Positions 53,355 to 64,000 of a DNA stretch of 64,000 nucleotides are shown here, one piece after another. How positions within the stretch are numbered: position 1 is the stretch's first letter; each line of letters opens with the position of its first letter. Source of the DNA: Bifidobacterium rousetti. GTDB taxonomy: Bacteria > Actinomycetota > Actinomycetes > Actinomycetales > Bifidobacteriaceae. Location of the stretch: the NCBI RefSeq assembly GCF_008698235.1, contig NZ_PEBH01000002.1, forward strand, positions 186,001 to 250,000. Direction: 5' to 3'. The translations under genes and the position numbers were made by a program. A model generated the notes under the pieces. That model was not told the origin of the DNA and did not search any database. It worked only from the letters and a program-made list of their open reading frames with translations.

Positions 53355-53858
53355 TCACTTCGACGCCAGCGCGAGCAGCCAGTCGGCGCGCATCGACGCG
53401 GACTCGTCGTCGGGGCAGATCACCATCACGGTGTCGTCTCCGGCGATCGTGCCGAGCACGCCGGCGAGCGGCTGCTTGTCGATGACGGACGCCACATACT
53501 GCGCCGCGCCCGACGGCGTGTGCACGACGATGAGGTTCCTCGCGGCGGCGACGGATGTGACCAACCCGCTCAGCACGCGCGACATCTGCGTCTCGACCTT
53601 CGTCATATCGGGATGCTCGTCGTCGGAGACGTGCCCCACGGCGTAGGCCATCGTCCCGTCGGGCAGGCGCTTCTTGAACGCGTTCATCTCGTCCAGATCG
53701 CGGCTCAGGGTCGCCTGCGTGACGGCGATGCCCTGATCGGCGAGGATCGCCGACAGCTGCGACTGGGACGTGACGACGTGGTTCGTCAACGCTTCCTCGA
53801 TGGCGCTCAGCCGCGCCGCACGGGTCGTCGGACGCTGCAGGGAGCCGGATTCGCTCAT
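53355..53858 (-). CDS. argR: Arginine repressor ArgR
   Basis: This 167-residue regulator has an N-terminal winged helix (about 15-80: [40 protein letters not shown]) and a C-terminal hexamerisation/arginine-binding domain with [17 protein letters not shown] and [15 protein letters not shown]. It represses arg genes when arginine is abundant. Its ATG overlaps the argF stop (ATGA). Confidence 0.96.
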   Translation of the reverse strand: MSESGSLQRPTTRAARLSAIEEALTNHVVTSQSQLSAILADQGIAVTQATLSRDLDEMNAFKKRLPDGTMAYAVGHVSDDEHPDMTKVETQMSRVLSGLVTSVAAARNLIVVHTPSGAAQYVASVIDKQPLAGVLGTIAGDDTVMVICPDDESASMRADWLLALASK

Positions 53859-54820
53859 GCGAGCAGGCTTTCGTCGCCGCGCGCCTTGCCGGTCAGCCAG
53901 GTCAGCAGCGCCTTCTGCGCGTGCAGACGGTTCTCGGCCTCGTCCCACACGACCGACTGCGGGCCGTCGATCACCGAGGCGGTGACCTCCTTGCCGCGGT
54001 AGGCGGGCAGGCAGTGTTGGAACAGCGCGTCGGGCTTGGCGAGCGCCATGAGCTCGTCGTTGACCTGATAGTGCCAGAACGGCTTGGAGCGGATCGCGTA
54101 CTCGGCCTCCTCGCCCATCGACACCCAGGTGTCGGTGAACACGCAGTCGGCGTCCTTGACGGCCTCCTTCGCGTCGGTGGTCACGAGGATCGAACCGCCG
54201 TTCTCGGCCGCGATCGCTTCCGCGTCCGCGACGATGTCCGGACGGGGCAGGTAGCCCTGCGGGCCGGCGACGCGCACGTTCATGCCGGCGACCGCGCCGC
54301 CGAGCAGGTACGAGTTGGACATGTTGTTGGCCGCATCGCCCACGTACGCGATGGTCTGGTTCTTCAGGTTGTCGACGCCGCCGCGATGCTCGGCGATCGT
54401 CTGGAAGTCGGCGAGGATCTGACACGGGTGGAAGTCGTCGGTGAGCGCGTTGACGACCGGATGGGTGGAGTACTTCGCCATCTCCTCGACGCGATCCTGG
54501 CCGAAGGTGCGCCACACCACGCCGTAGGCCATGCGGTCGAGCACACGCGCGGTGTCGGCGACCGGCTCGCCGCGGCCAAGCTGGGAGCCGGACTTGTCGA
54601 TGACCAGCGGGTAGCCGCCGAGTTCGGCGACGCCGATGGAGAAGCTGGAACGGGTGCGGGTCGACGGCTTGTCGAACAGCACCGCGACGGCCTTGGGGCC
54701 TGCGAACGGCTGCCTGTAGAAGCGGTCCTTGTGGAACTTGATGGCGAGTTCGAGGACCTGCTTCTGCTCCTCGTGGTTCAGGTCGTCGTCGCGCAGCATG
54801 TGACGCAGTTCGGGGGTCAT
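53855..54820 (-). CDS. argF: Ornithine carbamoyltransferase
   Basis: This 321-residue enzyme makes citrulline from ornithine and carbamoyl phosphate. It shows the carbamoyl-phosphate loop [52 protein letters not shown] and [12 protein letters not shown] gap of 69 nt separates it from argD upstream. The complete set with argD, argB, argJ and argC marks it as the anabolic enzyme. Confidence 0.97.
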   Translation of the reverse strand: MTPELRHMLRDDDLNHEEQKQVLELAIKFHKDRFYRQPFAGPKAVAVLFDKPSTRTRSSFSIGVAELGGYPLVIDKSGSQLGRGEPVADTARVLDRMAYGVVWRTFGQDRVEEMAKYSTHPVVNALTDDFHPCQILADFQTIAEHRGGVDNLKNQTIAYVGDAANNMSNSYLLGGAVAGMNVRVAGPQGYLPRPDIVADAEAIAAENGGSILVTTDAKEAVKDADCVFTDTWVSMGEEAEYAIRSKPFWHYQVNDELMALAKPDALFQHCLPAYRGKEVTASVIDGPQSVVWDEAENRLHAQKALLTWLTGKARGDESLLA

Positions 54821-54889
54821 GGTGATTGCTCTTTTCTTGTGACTGGATGACGCGAGGGGACGGATCGGCGGCGGGAAGGCCGCCGGCCG

Positions 54890-56234
<1,345 letters not shown>

Positions 56235-56245
<11 letters not shown>

Positions 56246-57191
56246 AGGAGCTCCTCATCTCGATGCCGTCCTCGGGCACGACCATGGTGCCGATGCCGGC
56301 GGAAGTGAATATCTCGTTCAGGATGGAATGCGGCTTGCGGCCGTCGATGATGTGCGCCTGCGGCACGCCGCCGTCGATGGCGCGCACGCACGCCTCCATC
56401 TTCGGGCGCATGCCGGATTCGAGGTCGGGCAGCATGTCGCGCAGGTTCTCCACGCCGATGCGTCCGATCAGGGAGTTGCGGTCGGGCCAGTCGGCGTACA
56501 GGCCGTCGACGTCAGTCAGGATCACGAGCTTGCGCGCGCCGACGGCGGCGGCGAGCGCGGCGGCCGCGGAGTCGGCGTTCACGTTGAGCACTTCGGTGGC
56601 GTCGTCCTCGTTCGGGGCGACCGACGAGACGACCGGGATGCGGCCCGCGTTGACGAGGTCCTCGACGGCGGACGCATCGACGGACACCACGTCGCCGACG
56701 AGTCCGATGTCGGTGGCCTTGCCGTCGATGACGGGCTTGCGCTGCATGGCGGAGAACAGGCCGCCGTCCTCGCCGGACAGGCCGACGGCGAACGGGCCGT
56801 GCGCGTTGATGAGGCCGACGAGCTCACGCGAGACCTTGCCGGTCAGGACCATGCGCACCACGTCCATCGCCTCCGGGGTCGTGACCCTGAGACCCCCTTT
56901 GAACTCGGACTTGATGCCGAGCGCCTTCAACATGTGCGAGATCTGCGGTCCGCCGCCATGCACGACGATCGGGTGCAGTCCCACCTGACGCAGGAACACC
57001 ATGTCCTCGGCGAAGCACTGCTTCAGGTGCTCGTCGACCATCGCGTTGCCGCCGTACTTGACGACGATGCGCTGCCCGGCGAACTCCTCGAGCCACGGGA
57101 GCGCCTCGATGAGCACCTCCGCCTTCTGGTCGGCGCGCAGATCGGTGTGCACGTCGAAATGGAATCCAGGTCCCTTGAGTTCTGTTGCCAT
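56235..57191 (-). CDS. argB: Acetylglutamate kinase
   Basis: This 318-residue kinase phosphorylates N-acetylglutamate, the usual feedback-controlled step. It has [45 protein letters not shown] and [14 protein letters not shown]. The ATG at 57191 lies 4 nt past the argJ stop; an ATG at 57233 inside argJ lacks a ribosome-binding site. The N-terminal helix seen in arginine-inhibited kinases is represented by [19 protein letters not shown]. Confidence 0.96.
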
Positions 57192-57195
57192 TGAC

Positions 57196-58368
57196 TCAGC
57201 TTTCGTAGTCGGCGTTGATGTGGACGTATTCATGGGTGAGGTCGTCGGTCCACACGGTGGCCTCGGCGTCGCCGGCGTTCAGGTCGATGTCGATGTGGAC
57301 CTCGCGCGGGGTCATGTCGACCTCGCTGCGGTCGCGCCCGGCGCCGCCGTGCTCGCAGATGCGCACGCCGTTGACGTCGACGGTCACCTTCTCGGAGTCG
57401 TACGGGGCGATTTCGGGCGGGACGGTGCCGAGCGAGGAGACGATGCGGCCCCAGTTGGGGTCGTTGCCGCTGATCGCGCACTTGAGCAGGTTGGAGGCGG
57501 CGACCGCGCGGCCGCAGGCGAGGGCGGCGTCCTCGCTGGTGGCGCCGGTCACGGTGATGCGGATGTCGTGGCTCGCGCCCTCGCCGTCGCCGATGATCTG
57601 GCGGGCGAGCGAGGCGCAGGCGTCCTTGACGAGCCTGTTGAACTCGTCCTTGTCCGGTTCGACGCCGGAGGCGCCGGAGGCGAGCAGCAGGACCGTGTCG
57701 TTGGTGGACATGCAGCCGTCCACGTCGATGCGGTTGAACGAGTGCTCGGCGGCGACCGTCAGCGCGGCCTGCAGCTGGCCGGCGGTGACGACCGCGTCGG
57801 TGGTGATGACGCACAGCATGGTGGCCAGCTGCGGGGCGATCATGCCCGAGCCCTTGACCATGCCGCCGATCCTCCAGCCGTTGGAGCCGGTCAGTTCGAC
57901 GGTCTTCGGCTTGGTGTCGGTGGTCATGATGGCGTGGGACGCGTCCGCGCCGGCCTCGGGGGTGGCGGCGAGCGTCTTGTAGGCGCCCTCGGCCCCGGCG
58001 AGCACGTTGTCGAGCGGCAGCAGCTCGCCGATGAGTCCGGTGGAGCATACGGCCACGTCCTCGGGCTTGACGCCGACGAGGGCGGCGACCTTCTCCGCGG
58101 TGGCCTTGGACTGCGCGTAGCCGGCCTCGCCGGTGCACGCGTTGGCGCCGCCGGAGTTGAGGATCACGGCCTTGACGCGGCCGTCCGCGACCTGCCTGCG
58201 CGACCACTGCACGGGCGCGGCGCAGAAGCGGTTCGACGTGAACACGCCTGCAGCCGCGTCCAGCGGCCCGTTGTTGACGACGAGGGCGAGATCCTTCTTG
58301 CCTTCGACGGACGAAATGCCCGCCGCGACTCCGGCGGCGGAGAACCCTTGCGCGAATGTGACGCTCAC
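57196..58368 (-). CDS. argJ: Glutamate N-acetyltransferase / ornithine acetyltransferase
   Basis: This 390-residue enzyme recycles the acetyl group from N-acetylornithine to glutamate. It begins with GTG at 58368 ([18 protein letters not shown]), overlapping the argC stop (GTGA). The self-cleavage region reads [18 protein letters not shown], with Thr as the expected nucleophile, followed by [16 protein letters not shown]. Its presence and the absence of argA/argE here imply the cyclic pathway. Confidence 0.96.
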   Translation of the reverse strand: MSVTFAQGFSAAGVAAGISSVEGKKDLALVVNNGPLDAAAGVFTSNRFCAAPVQWSRRQVADGRVKAVILNSGGANACTGEAGYAQSKATAEKVAALVGVKPEDVAVCSTGLIGELLPLDNVLAGAEGAYKTLAATPEAGADASHAIMTTDTKPKTVELTGSNGWRIGGMVKGSGMIAPQLATMLCVITTDAVVTAGQLQAALTVAAEHSFNRIDVDGCMSTNDTVLLLASGASGVEPDKDEFNRLVKDACASLARQIIGDGEGASHDIRITVTGATSEDAALACGRAVAASNLLKCAISGNDPNWGRIVSSLGTVPPEIAPYDSEKVTVDVNGVRICEHGGAGRDRSEVDMTPREVHIDIDLNAGDAEATVWTDDLTHEYVHINADYES

Positions 58369-59459
58369 GGTGCGACTCCGATCTTGGTCAGGCCCTGGTC
58401 CTCGGGCAGCCCCAGGGCGATGTTCAGTGACTGGACCGCCTGTCCGGCGGTTCCACGGTTGAGGTTGTCGATGGCGGCGAACGCGATGATGCGACCGGCA
58501 TGACGGTCGGTGACGACCTGCAGGTGCGCGGCGTTCGAGCCGATGATGTTGCCGGTGGCGGGCAGCGAGCCTTCGGGCAGCAGGACCATGAAGTCCTGCC
58601 CCTCGTAGGCGTGTTCCCACACCGCGCGGATCTCGGCGTCGCCCATCGCGGCGGCCTTGTCGGTCATCGGGGCCGAGACGACGGCGAGGATGCCGCGCGA
58701 CATCGGGGCGAGGACCGGGGTGAAGCCGAGGGTGAACTCGGCCGCGGCCGAAGCGGGCTTGCCGGCCGCGTGCGCGAGGTTCTGCAGGATCTCGGGGATG
58801 TGGCGGTGCGTGCCGCCCACGCCGTACGGCAGGGCGGAGCCGAGCGCCTCGGCGGCGAGCAGGTTGGTGCGCTTCAGGTTCTTGCCGGCGCCGGAGTAGC
58901 CGACGACAAGGTCGGCGACGAGGCCCTTGGGCTCGACGAGGCCTTCGGCGACGCCCGGCTGGATGGCCAGGGTGGTGGCGGTCACGTTGCAGCCCGGCCC
59001 GGCGATGCGCTTGACGCCCGACAGGTTCCCACGCTGGCGGGTGTAGCCGCCGTGGCCGTCATGGCCGGTGATGAGCTCGGGCATGCCGTAGGTCCAGTGC
59101 TCGTAGAAGTCGCCGCCGTAGAATTCGTCCCACGCGTCCTTCTCCTCGAGACGGTGGTCGGCGCCGAGGTCGACGACGACCGCGTCCGGGTCGAGCTGCG
59201 CGGCGAGCCTGCCGGAGGCGCCGTGCGGCAGCGCGAGGATGATCACGTCGTGGCCGTTCAGCACCTCGGGGGTGGTGTCCTCGACGGTCAGGTCGGCCAG
59301 CTGCGGGATGTGCGGCATATGCTTGCCGAGCTTGTCACCCACCGAGGAATGGCCGGCGACGCACGTCACCTCGAAATCCGGGTGGGCCGCCAGAATCCGC
59401 AGCGCCTCACCGCCTGCATAGCCCGTGGCACCCGCCACGGCCACCGTATACTTCGCCAT
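58365..59459 (-). CDS. argC: N-acetyl-gamma-glutamyl-phosphate reductase
   Basis: This 364-residue NADPH-dependent reductase has VAVAGATGYAGGEALRIL at the N-terminus, LALPHGASGRLA, the catalytic Cys in IAGPGCNVTATTLAIQPG and the GVGGTHRHIPEI segment. The ATG at 59459 follows AAGGACG. It is the promoter-proximal gene of argC-J-B-D-F-R, preceded by an ARG-box palindrome. Confidence 0.97.
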   Translation of the reverse strand: MAKYTVAVAGATGYAGGEALRILAAHPDFEVTCVAGHSSVGDKLGKHMPHIPQLADLTVEDTTPEVLNGHDVIILALPHGASGRLAAQLDPDAVVVDLGADHRLEEKDAWDEFYGGDFYEHWTYGMPELITGHDGHGGYTRQRGNLSGVKRIAGPGCNVTATTLAIQPGVAEGLVEPKGLVADLVVGYSGAGKNLKRTNLLAAEALGSALPYGVGGTHRHIPEILQNLAHAAGKPASAAAEFTLGFTPVLAPMSRGILAVVSAPMTDKAAAMGDAEIRAVWEHAYEGQDFMVLLPEGSLPATGNIIGSNAAHLQVVTDRHAGRIIAFAAIDNLNRGTAGQAVQSLNIALGLPEDQGLTKIGVAP

Positions 59460-59516
59460 ATTCACGTCCTTATTCAACAAGACAACAAGCACGAGTATAC
59501 GACTTATGCGGACTAT

Positions 59517-59530
59517 TGCATAATTATGCA
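59517..59530. promoter_or_regulatory. ARG-box palindrome before argC
   Basis: TGCATAATTATGCA is a perfect 14-bp palindrome, matching the ArgR operator pattern (AT-rich centre with T-GCAT flanks), 58-71 nt before the argC ATG. A second, weaker AT-rich piece (GTATACGACTTATGC) lies at 59496-59510 and may be a paired box. Confidence 0.8.
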
Positions 59531-59558
59531 GTCCGGTGTTTCACAGTGTGATTCGTTG

Positions 59559-60332
59559 TCATGCGGACATCGAATCGCCGGAGGTGCCGGAACCTCCGCT
59601 GCCGGAGCCGTTGAGACCGTACATGTTGAGGACCTGGGCGTACAGGTCGTCCATGCTGATGCCGTGCATCCACATCCACACCTGCACGCCGGTGGTGATC
59701 AGGTTGATGACGACCGCGGCGATCGCGAACCCACGGCCCTTCATGTGGAAGGTGCGGGTGCGCCACATGGACGCGCAGCCCATGATCGCCGGCAGCAGCG
59801 GCACGGAGAAGATCAGCGCGAACACGAACGCGATGATCGCGTAGGGGTCCCAGCGCCCGTAAAGCGGGTTCTGGTTCGGGTCGTTGACGTCGACGCCGTA
59901 GATGTAGCGCGGCGTGTGGCCGTCGGCGGGACGGTTGGGATTGCCGTTGACACCGTTGGCATTGGCGCCGGTCGGCTGGGCGTACGGGTTCTGATTGCCG
60001 GCGGGGTTGCCTGCGGGGTTGTACGGCTGGCCCTGCGCCCCCGGGTATCCGCCCGGATAGTACTGCTGGCCGCCCTGCGGATTGCCCTGAACACCTTGGG
60101 CTCCCTGCGCTCCCGCTCCCTGCGCGGCGTCGCCGTTCGCGTCCTTGGGATCGGGGTCGGGCGCGCCGTAGAGGTACGGGTTGTAGTTCGGGCCGAACTG
60201 GCTGCGCATCGCGCCGTAGTCGAGGTTCGCGTACTGGCCGTACTGCGGCTGATCCGACGCCGGTTCCGGGGCGGCCGCGTTCACCCCGTTCGGCTCGGTG
60301 GGGTTGTTCGGCTGCTGTTCGGGTGCGGTCAT
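59559..60332 (-). CDS. DUF4190-like membrane protein with Gly/Pro/Gln-rich N-terminus
   Basis: This 257-residue protein has a disordered N-terminal half (about 1-155) rich in Gln, Gly, Pro, Asn and Tyr with GAQGAQGVQGNPQGG and NPAGNPAGNQNPYAQP repeats. Two transmembrane helices follow (about 168-190 and 202-224) around ALIFSVPLLPAIMGCASMWR and RGFAIAAVVINLITTGVQVW, as in DUF4190 proteins. The C-terminus is Gly/Ser-rich. The function is unknown. It lies downstream of pheST on the same strand. Confidence 0.78.
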   Translation of the reverse strand: MTAPEQQPNNPTEPNGVNAAAPEPASDQPQYGQYANLDYGAMRSQFGPNYNPYLYGAPDPDPKDANGDAAQGAGAQGAQGVQGNPQGGQQYYPGGYPGAQGQPYNPAGNPAGNQNPYAQPTGANANGVNGNPNRPADGHTPRYIYGVDVNDPNQNPLYGRWDPYAIIAFVFALIFSVPLLPAIMGCASMWRTRTFHMKGRGFAIAAVVINLITTGVQVWMWMHGISMDDLYAQVLNMYGLNGSGSGGSGTSGDSMSA

Positions 60333-60373
60333 CGGGTTCCTTTCCTACAGGGGTTCGTCCCCAGCTTACGCGA

Positions 60374-60399
60374 CAGGGGGCGTCTTTCGACGCCCCCTG
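60374..60399. terminator. 11-bp hairpin between pheT and the DUF4190-like gene
   Basis: CAGGGGGCGTC and GACGCCCCCTG pair perfectly around TTTC. It lies 99 nt past the pheT stop and 42 nt before the next start. There is no T-run on either side, so it is a probable but not classical terminator. Confidence 0.6.
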
Positions 60400-60440
60400 G
60401 TCACGGATCACGCTGAGCGCGGAGCATGCGCGGTCACTGT

Positions 60441-60491
60441 GTGACGCACGTCACGCGACATCACGCGATGTCATGCGCCATGCGACGTCGC
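60441..60491. repeat. Cluster of three palindromes after pheT
   Basis: GTGACG-CA-CGTCAC (60441-60454), GACATC-ACGC-GATGTC (60457-60472) and GCGACGTCGC (60482-60491) follow one another within 51 bp immediately downstream of the pheT stop. No gene is present. Confidence 0.7.
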
Positions 60492-60497
60492 GCGGAC

Positions 60498-63107
60498 TCA
60501 CGCACGCAGCTGCGCGCCGATCGTGGCGGCCTTGTCGACGATGGCCTTGCGGATCGCCTCGCTGTCCTCGGCGGACAGCGTCTTGTCGGGCGAGCGGAAG
60601 ACCACGGCGAACGCCAGCGACTTCTTGCCCTCGCCGAGGGCGTCGCCGGTGAACACGTCGAACAGCTCGATCGACTCGAGGTTCGCGCCGGCGGCCTCGC
60701 GGATCACGCCCTCGAGACGGGCGGCGGTCACCGTGTCGTCGACGGTGAAGGCGAGGTCCTGCTTGACGGGCGGGAACGTGGAGATCGGCTTGGCCTGCAC
60801 CGGCTTGCCGTCCAGCGTGGAGAACAGCGCGGTGAGGTTGAGCTCGAACGCGGCGGAGTGCTCGGGGAAGCCGAGCTCCTCGTTGACGTGCGGGTGCAGC
60901 TCGCCGACGAAGCCGACGAACAGGTCGCCGACCTTGACGTTGGCGAAGCGTCCCGGATGCCACTGGGCGGGCACGTCCTCGCCGGCCGGCTGGTCGAGCG
61001 CGATCGCGGCGCCGAGACGATCGGCGATGCGGCGCACGGCCTCGACGGCGTCGGACCAGTCGACCGGACGCCTGCCGCCCAGCCAGCCGGAATCCTCGGC
61101 CAGACCGGTCAGGATGCCGGCGACATGGTCGGGCTGGTCCGGCAGACCGGCGTCGAGCGCGGCGAGCTGCTCGTCGGTCGGCTTCACGCCGCCGGGCAGG
61201 GCCGGGATGGCCGGCGCGTCCGGGTTCCACAGGTAGACGTGGCCGAGCTCGTAGAGCGAGACGTTCTCGATGCCGCGGCGGATGTTGCGCTGCACGGTGC
61301 CGGCGAGGGTCGGCAGGATGTGGCGGCGCAGGAACGGACGGTCGCCGTACAGCGGGTTGGCGATCTCGACGCTGACCTTCTTGGTGGCCTCCGCGTCGTA
61401 GCCGAACGCCTTGTAGTCGGCGTCGCCCACGAACGGGTAGCTCAGCGCCTCCACCATGCCGTATTCGGCGAGCTCGTCGGCCACGCGACGGCGACGCAGC
61501 TGGTCCGGGGTGAGCCCCACAAGGCCCTCGACCGGCGCCGGCGGCACGGTCACGGGGATCTCGTCGTAGCCGACGAGACGCGCGACCTCCTCGACCAGAT
61601 CGCACGGCTCGTTCAAGTCCGGGCGCCAGGTCGGCGGGGTGACGACGAACTCGCCGTTGCCGCCACCGGCCACCTTGCAGCCGATGTCGGTGAGGATGTC
61701 GGAGATCTCGTTGACCGGGGTGTCGAGGCCGGCGACGCGACGGACCTCGGAGGCCTTGAAGTGGATGGCCTTGCGGTGCGCCGTGTTGTTCACGTCGGTC
61801 GGATGGTCGCTCGGCTCGCCGTCGCCGTACTTGACCAGCAGGTCGGCGGCCATCTGCGCGGCGGCCGGCTGCAGCTCGTAGTCAACGCCGCGCTCGAAAC
61901 GGCGGGACGCCTCGGACGGGATCTTGTGGCGGCGGGCGGAACGGGCGATCGTCACCTGATCGAAGTGCGCGGCCTCGAGCAGGATGTTCTTCGTCTCGGC
62001 CGTGACCTCGCCGTACAGGCCGCCCATCACACCGGCCAGGCCGATGATGCGGGAGGCGCGCTCGCCGTTCGGCGAATCGGTGATGAGCAGGTCCTCGACG
62101 CTCAGCTCGTGCTCCTTGCCGTCGAGGGTGGTGAGCTTCTCGCCCTCCTTGGCGCGGCGCACGACGATCGGCGCCTCGAGCTTGTCGAGGTCGTAGGCGT
62201 GCATCGGCTGGCCGAGGTCGAGCATCACGTAGTTGGTGACGTCGACGGCCAGGGAGATGGAGCGCATGCCGGCGCGGATCAGGCGGCGGCGCATCCAGTT
62301 GGGCGTGCGGGAGGTCGGGTCGAAGCCGCGGATGACGCGCGCGTAGTAGCGGTCGCAGCCGGGCACGCCATGGATCGGGTTGTCGTCCTCGATCTCGACC
62401 TGGATGTCCGGCACGGTGCCGGAGGCCTCGCCGGCCGGCTCGGGGACCTTCGCGTTGAGCTCGACGACCGGATCGGTGTACGCGGCGCCGGTGGAGTGGT
62501 GGTATTCGCGCGCCACGCCACGGTAGGAGAGCGTGTAGCCGCGGTCCGGGGTGATGTTGATCTCCAGCAGCGGCTGGTCGAGATGTAGCAGGTGCATCGC
62601 GTCGTCGCCGGGCTTCAGGGCCTCGTACTCCTCGGTGGTGAAGCCGTAGTGGCGCAGCAGGATGATGCCGTTGTGGTCGTCGCCCAGCCCCAGCTCGCGC
62701 TCGGAGGCGCACATGCCGTTGGAGATGTGGCCGTAGGTCTTGCGCGGCTCGATCCTGAAATCGCCCGGCAGGACGGCGCCCGGCAGGGTCACGACGACCT
62801 TCTCGCCGGCGGCCATGTTCGGCGCGCCGCAGATGATGCCGCGCGGCACCTTGTTGCCGTTCTCGTCGGTCTCGTTGTATTCGGGGCCAACGTCGACATG
62901 GCACCAGTTGATGACCTTGCCGTTCTTCTGCGGTTCGGGCGTGGCGTCGACGACGTAGCCGACGACGATCGGGCCGGTGACCTGCGAGGCGTGGATCTGC
63001 TCCTCCTCGAGGCCGACCTTGACCAGGTCCTTGGCCAGCTGCTCGTAGGTGAGGTCGGACGGAACCTCGACGTGCTCCTTGAGCCAATCGATATCAACCA
63101 TGGGCAT
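60498..63107 (-). CDS. pheT: Phenylalanyl-tRNA synthetase beta subunit
   Basis: This 869-residue subunit has an N-terminal tRNA-binding domain (about 40-160, VGYVVDATPEPQKNGKVIN), B3/B4 editing domain (about 240-420, SLAVDVTNYVMLDLGQPMHAYD), B5 domain (about 430-500), catalytic-like domain and a C-terminal anticodon-binding FDX-ACB domain (PISTFPPVKQDLAFTVDD). The length is normal for bacteria. Its ATG at 63107 is 6 nt after the pheS stop; MVDIDW at 63101 is an alternative. Confidence 0.97.
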   Translation of the reverse strand: MPMVDIDWLKEHVEVPSDLTYEQLAKDLVKVGLEEEQIHASQVTGPIVVGYVVDATPEPQKNGKVINWCHVDVGPEYNETDENGNKVPRGIICGAPNMAAGEKVVVTLPGAVLPGDFRIEPRKTYGHISNGMCASERELGLGDDHNGIILLRHYGFTTEEYEALKPGDDAMHLLHLDQPLLEINITPDRGYTLSYRGVAREYHHSTGAAYTDPVVELNAKVPEPAGEASGTVPDIQVEIEDDNPIHGVPGCDRYYARVIRGFDPTSRTPNWMRRRLIRAGMRSISLAVDVTNYVMLDLGQPMHAYDLDKLEAPIVVRRAKEGEKLTTLDGKEHELSVEDLLITDSPNGERASRIIGLAGVMGGLYGEVTAETKNILLEAAHFDQVTIARSARRHKIPSEASRRFERGVDYELQPAAAQMAADLLVKYGDGEPSDHPTDVNNTAHRKAIHFKASEVRRVAGLDTPVNEISDILTDIGCKVAGGGNGEFVVTPPTWRPDLNEPCDLVEEVARLVGYDEIPVTVPPAPVEGLVGLTPDQLRRRRVADELAEYGMVEALSYPFVGDADYKAFGYDAEATKKVSVEIANPLYGDRPFLRRHILPTLAGTVQRNIRRGIENVSLYELGHVYLWNPDAPAIPALPGGVKPTDEQLAALDAGLPDQPDHVAGILTGLAEDSGWLGGRRPVDWSDAVEAVRRIADRLGAAIALDQPAGEDVPAQWHPGRFANVKVGDLFVGFVGELHPHVNEELGFPEHSAAFELNLTALFSTLDGKPVQAKPISTFPPVKQDLAFTVDDTVTAARLEGVIREAAGANLESIELFDVFTGDALGEGKKSLAFAVVFRSPDKTLSAEDSEAIRKAIVDKAATIGAQLRA

Positions 63108-63113
63108 TGGCGA

Positions 63114-64000
63114 TCACTCCCCCATCACAAACTGTTCGGCGAAACGCACGTCACCCTCGACGAGGTCGTGCATGTCATTGATGTCGGAACGCAGCAGGAG
63201 CGTGCGCTCCATGCCCACGCCGAACGCGAAGCCGGTGTACTCGTTCGGGTCCAGGCCCGCGGACTTGAGGACGTTCGGGTTGACCATGCCGCAGCCGCCC
63301 CATTCGAGCCAGCCCGGGCCGCCCTTCTTGTCGGGGAACCACAGGTCGAGCTCGGCGGAGGGCTCGGTGAACGGGAAGTAGCTCGGGCGAAGGCGCGTCT
63401 TGGCCTCCGGGCCGAACATGGCGACGGCGAGCTTGTCGAGCACGCCCTTCAGGTCGGCCATGGTCAGGTGCTTGTCGACGGCGAGCGCCTCGCACTGGTG
63501 GAACACCGGGGTGTGGGTGGCGTCGAGCTCGTCGGTGCGGAACACACGGCCCGGGGAGGCGATGTACAGCGGCACGCCGCGGCCGATCAGGGCGCGCACC
63601 TGATCGGAGGAGGTCTGCGTGCGCACGACCATGTTGCTTCCGACGAATCCGGCGGCGTCCTTGGCCTGGTTGCCCTTGACGTAGAAGGTGTCCTGCATCT
63701 GGCGGGCCGGGTGGTCCGGGCCGAAGTTCAGGGCGTCGAAGTTGTACCATTCGGCCTCCACCTCGGGGCCGGAGGAGATCTGCCAGCCCATCGAGATGAA
63801 GAAGTCCTCGACGTCCTCCATGAGCTTGGCGAGCGGGTGACGTGCGCCGAGCGGCTTGCGGTTCACGGGCAGCGTCATGTCGACGGTCTCGGCGGCGAGC
63901 GCGGCCTTCTCCGCGGCCTCCTTGAGCTCGGCCTCCTTGGGACCGAAAGCGCGGCCGAAGTCGGCGCGCAGCTTGCCCATGAGCTTGCCGGCTTCCTTCT
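63114..64000 (-). CDS. pheS: Phenylalanyl-tRNA synthetase alpha subunit, 3' part
   Basis: About 295 C-terminal residues are in the window; the start lies beyond the right edge. Class II synthetase motifs are visible: [54 protein letters not shown] (motif 2), [14 protein letters not shown] and the motif 3 [18 protein letters not shown]. It pairs with pheT directly downstream as the alpha2-beta2 enzyme. Confidence 0.97.
   Translation of the reverse strand, partial: KEAGKLMGKLRADFGRAFGPKEAELKEAAEKAALAAETVDMTLPVNRKPLGARHPLAKLMEDVEDFFISMGWQISSGPEVEAEWYNFDALNFGPDHPARQMQDTFYVKGNQAKDAAGFVGSNMVVRTQTSSDQVRALIGRGVPLYIASPGRVFRTDELDATHTPVFHQCEALAVDKHLTMADLKGVLDKLAVAMFGPEAKTRLRPSYFPFTEPSAELDLWFPDKKGGPGWLEWGGCGMVNPNVLKSAGLDPNEYTGFAFGVGMERTLLLRSDINDMHDLVEGDVRFAEQFVMGE

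Overview
The window looks like a chromosome segment of a Bifidobacterium or a very close relative. It is GC-rich throughout. It carries the actinobacterial block eno - divIC/ftsB-like - DUF501 - ppx, a UPF0182 giant membrane protein, an LpqI-type GH3 enzyme and a bifidobacterial-style argCJBDFR-G-H cluster. Almost everything is ordinary core metabolism and housekeeping. There is no rRNA, phage, CRISPR array or intact insertion sequence.

Layout. 1-5.0 kb (minus): L-serine dehydratase (cut by the window edge), a small membrane protein, tRNA-Leu(UAA), ppx, DUF501, ftsB-like gene and eno, with a terminator after eno and a symmetric LacI-type operator in front of it. 5.3-8.3 kb (plus): a TPP riboswitch followed by a three-gene ABC importer (permease, NMT1-type lipoprotein, ATPase), read as a thiamine-precursor transporter (ThiXYZ). 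8.3-9.5 kb: an acetyltransferase and a lipoprotein. 9.5-17.9 kb (minus): mfd, pth, an acetyltransferase and UPF0182. 18.1-19.4 kb (plus): membrane-anchored GH3 glycosidase. 19.6-23.8 kb (minus): proA - unknown - nadD, and glyA; then thrC (plus). 25.6-28.6 kb (minus): an autoregulated-looking GntR/ABC/DUF1648 operon. 28.9-34.6 kb: an acetyltransferase, YidC-like insertase, HAD phosphatase, recN and nadK. 34.8-38.5 kb: potassium uptake, with one TrkA/KtrA-like gene between two TrkH-like genes. 38.6-43.9 kb (minus): tlyA, a 53-residue protein, HAD-IIA phosphatase, an arginine/glycine-rich TPR-like protein and tyrS. 44.1-48.6 kb (minus): TPP-riboswitch-controlled thiS-thiG-thiF, then rhodanese, HD-domain and CmpB-like membrane genes. 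48.6-59.5 kb (minus): arginine biosynthesis. 59.6-64 kb: a membrane protein and pheST.

How the genes connect. Two TPP riboswitch loci couple thiamine precursor uptake and thiazole synthesis to thiamine pyrophosphate supply. The arginine genes argC-J-B-D-F-R form one tightly overlapping unit with ARG-box-like palindromes before argC and again before argG. The clearest irregularity is that argG and argH, normally neighbours, are separated by about 1.9 kb of visibly less GC-rich DNA. That stretch holds a truncated Mrr-type nuclease, a DUF3791 gene, a small gene broken by a TGA, and a frame-broken, deleted DUF3990 gene, followed by a tandem array of four ~52-bp imperfect palindromes. I read this as a decayed mobile defence or toxin-type island.

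Non-coding structure is unusually rich. There are two copies of a ~160-nt structured repeat and three copies of a ~48-nt double-hairpin repeat, both with compensatory base changes, and several long perfect inverted repeats between genes.
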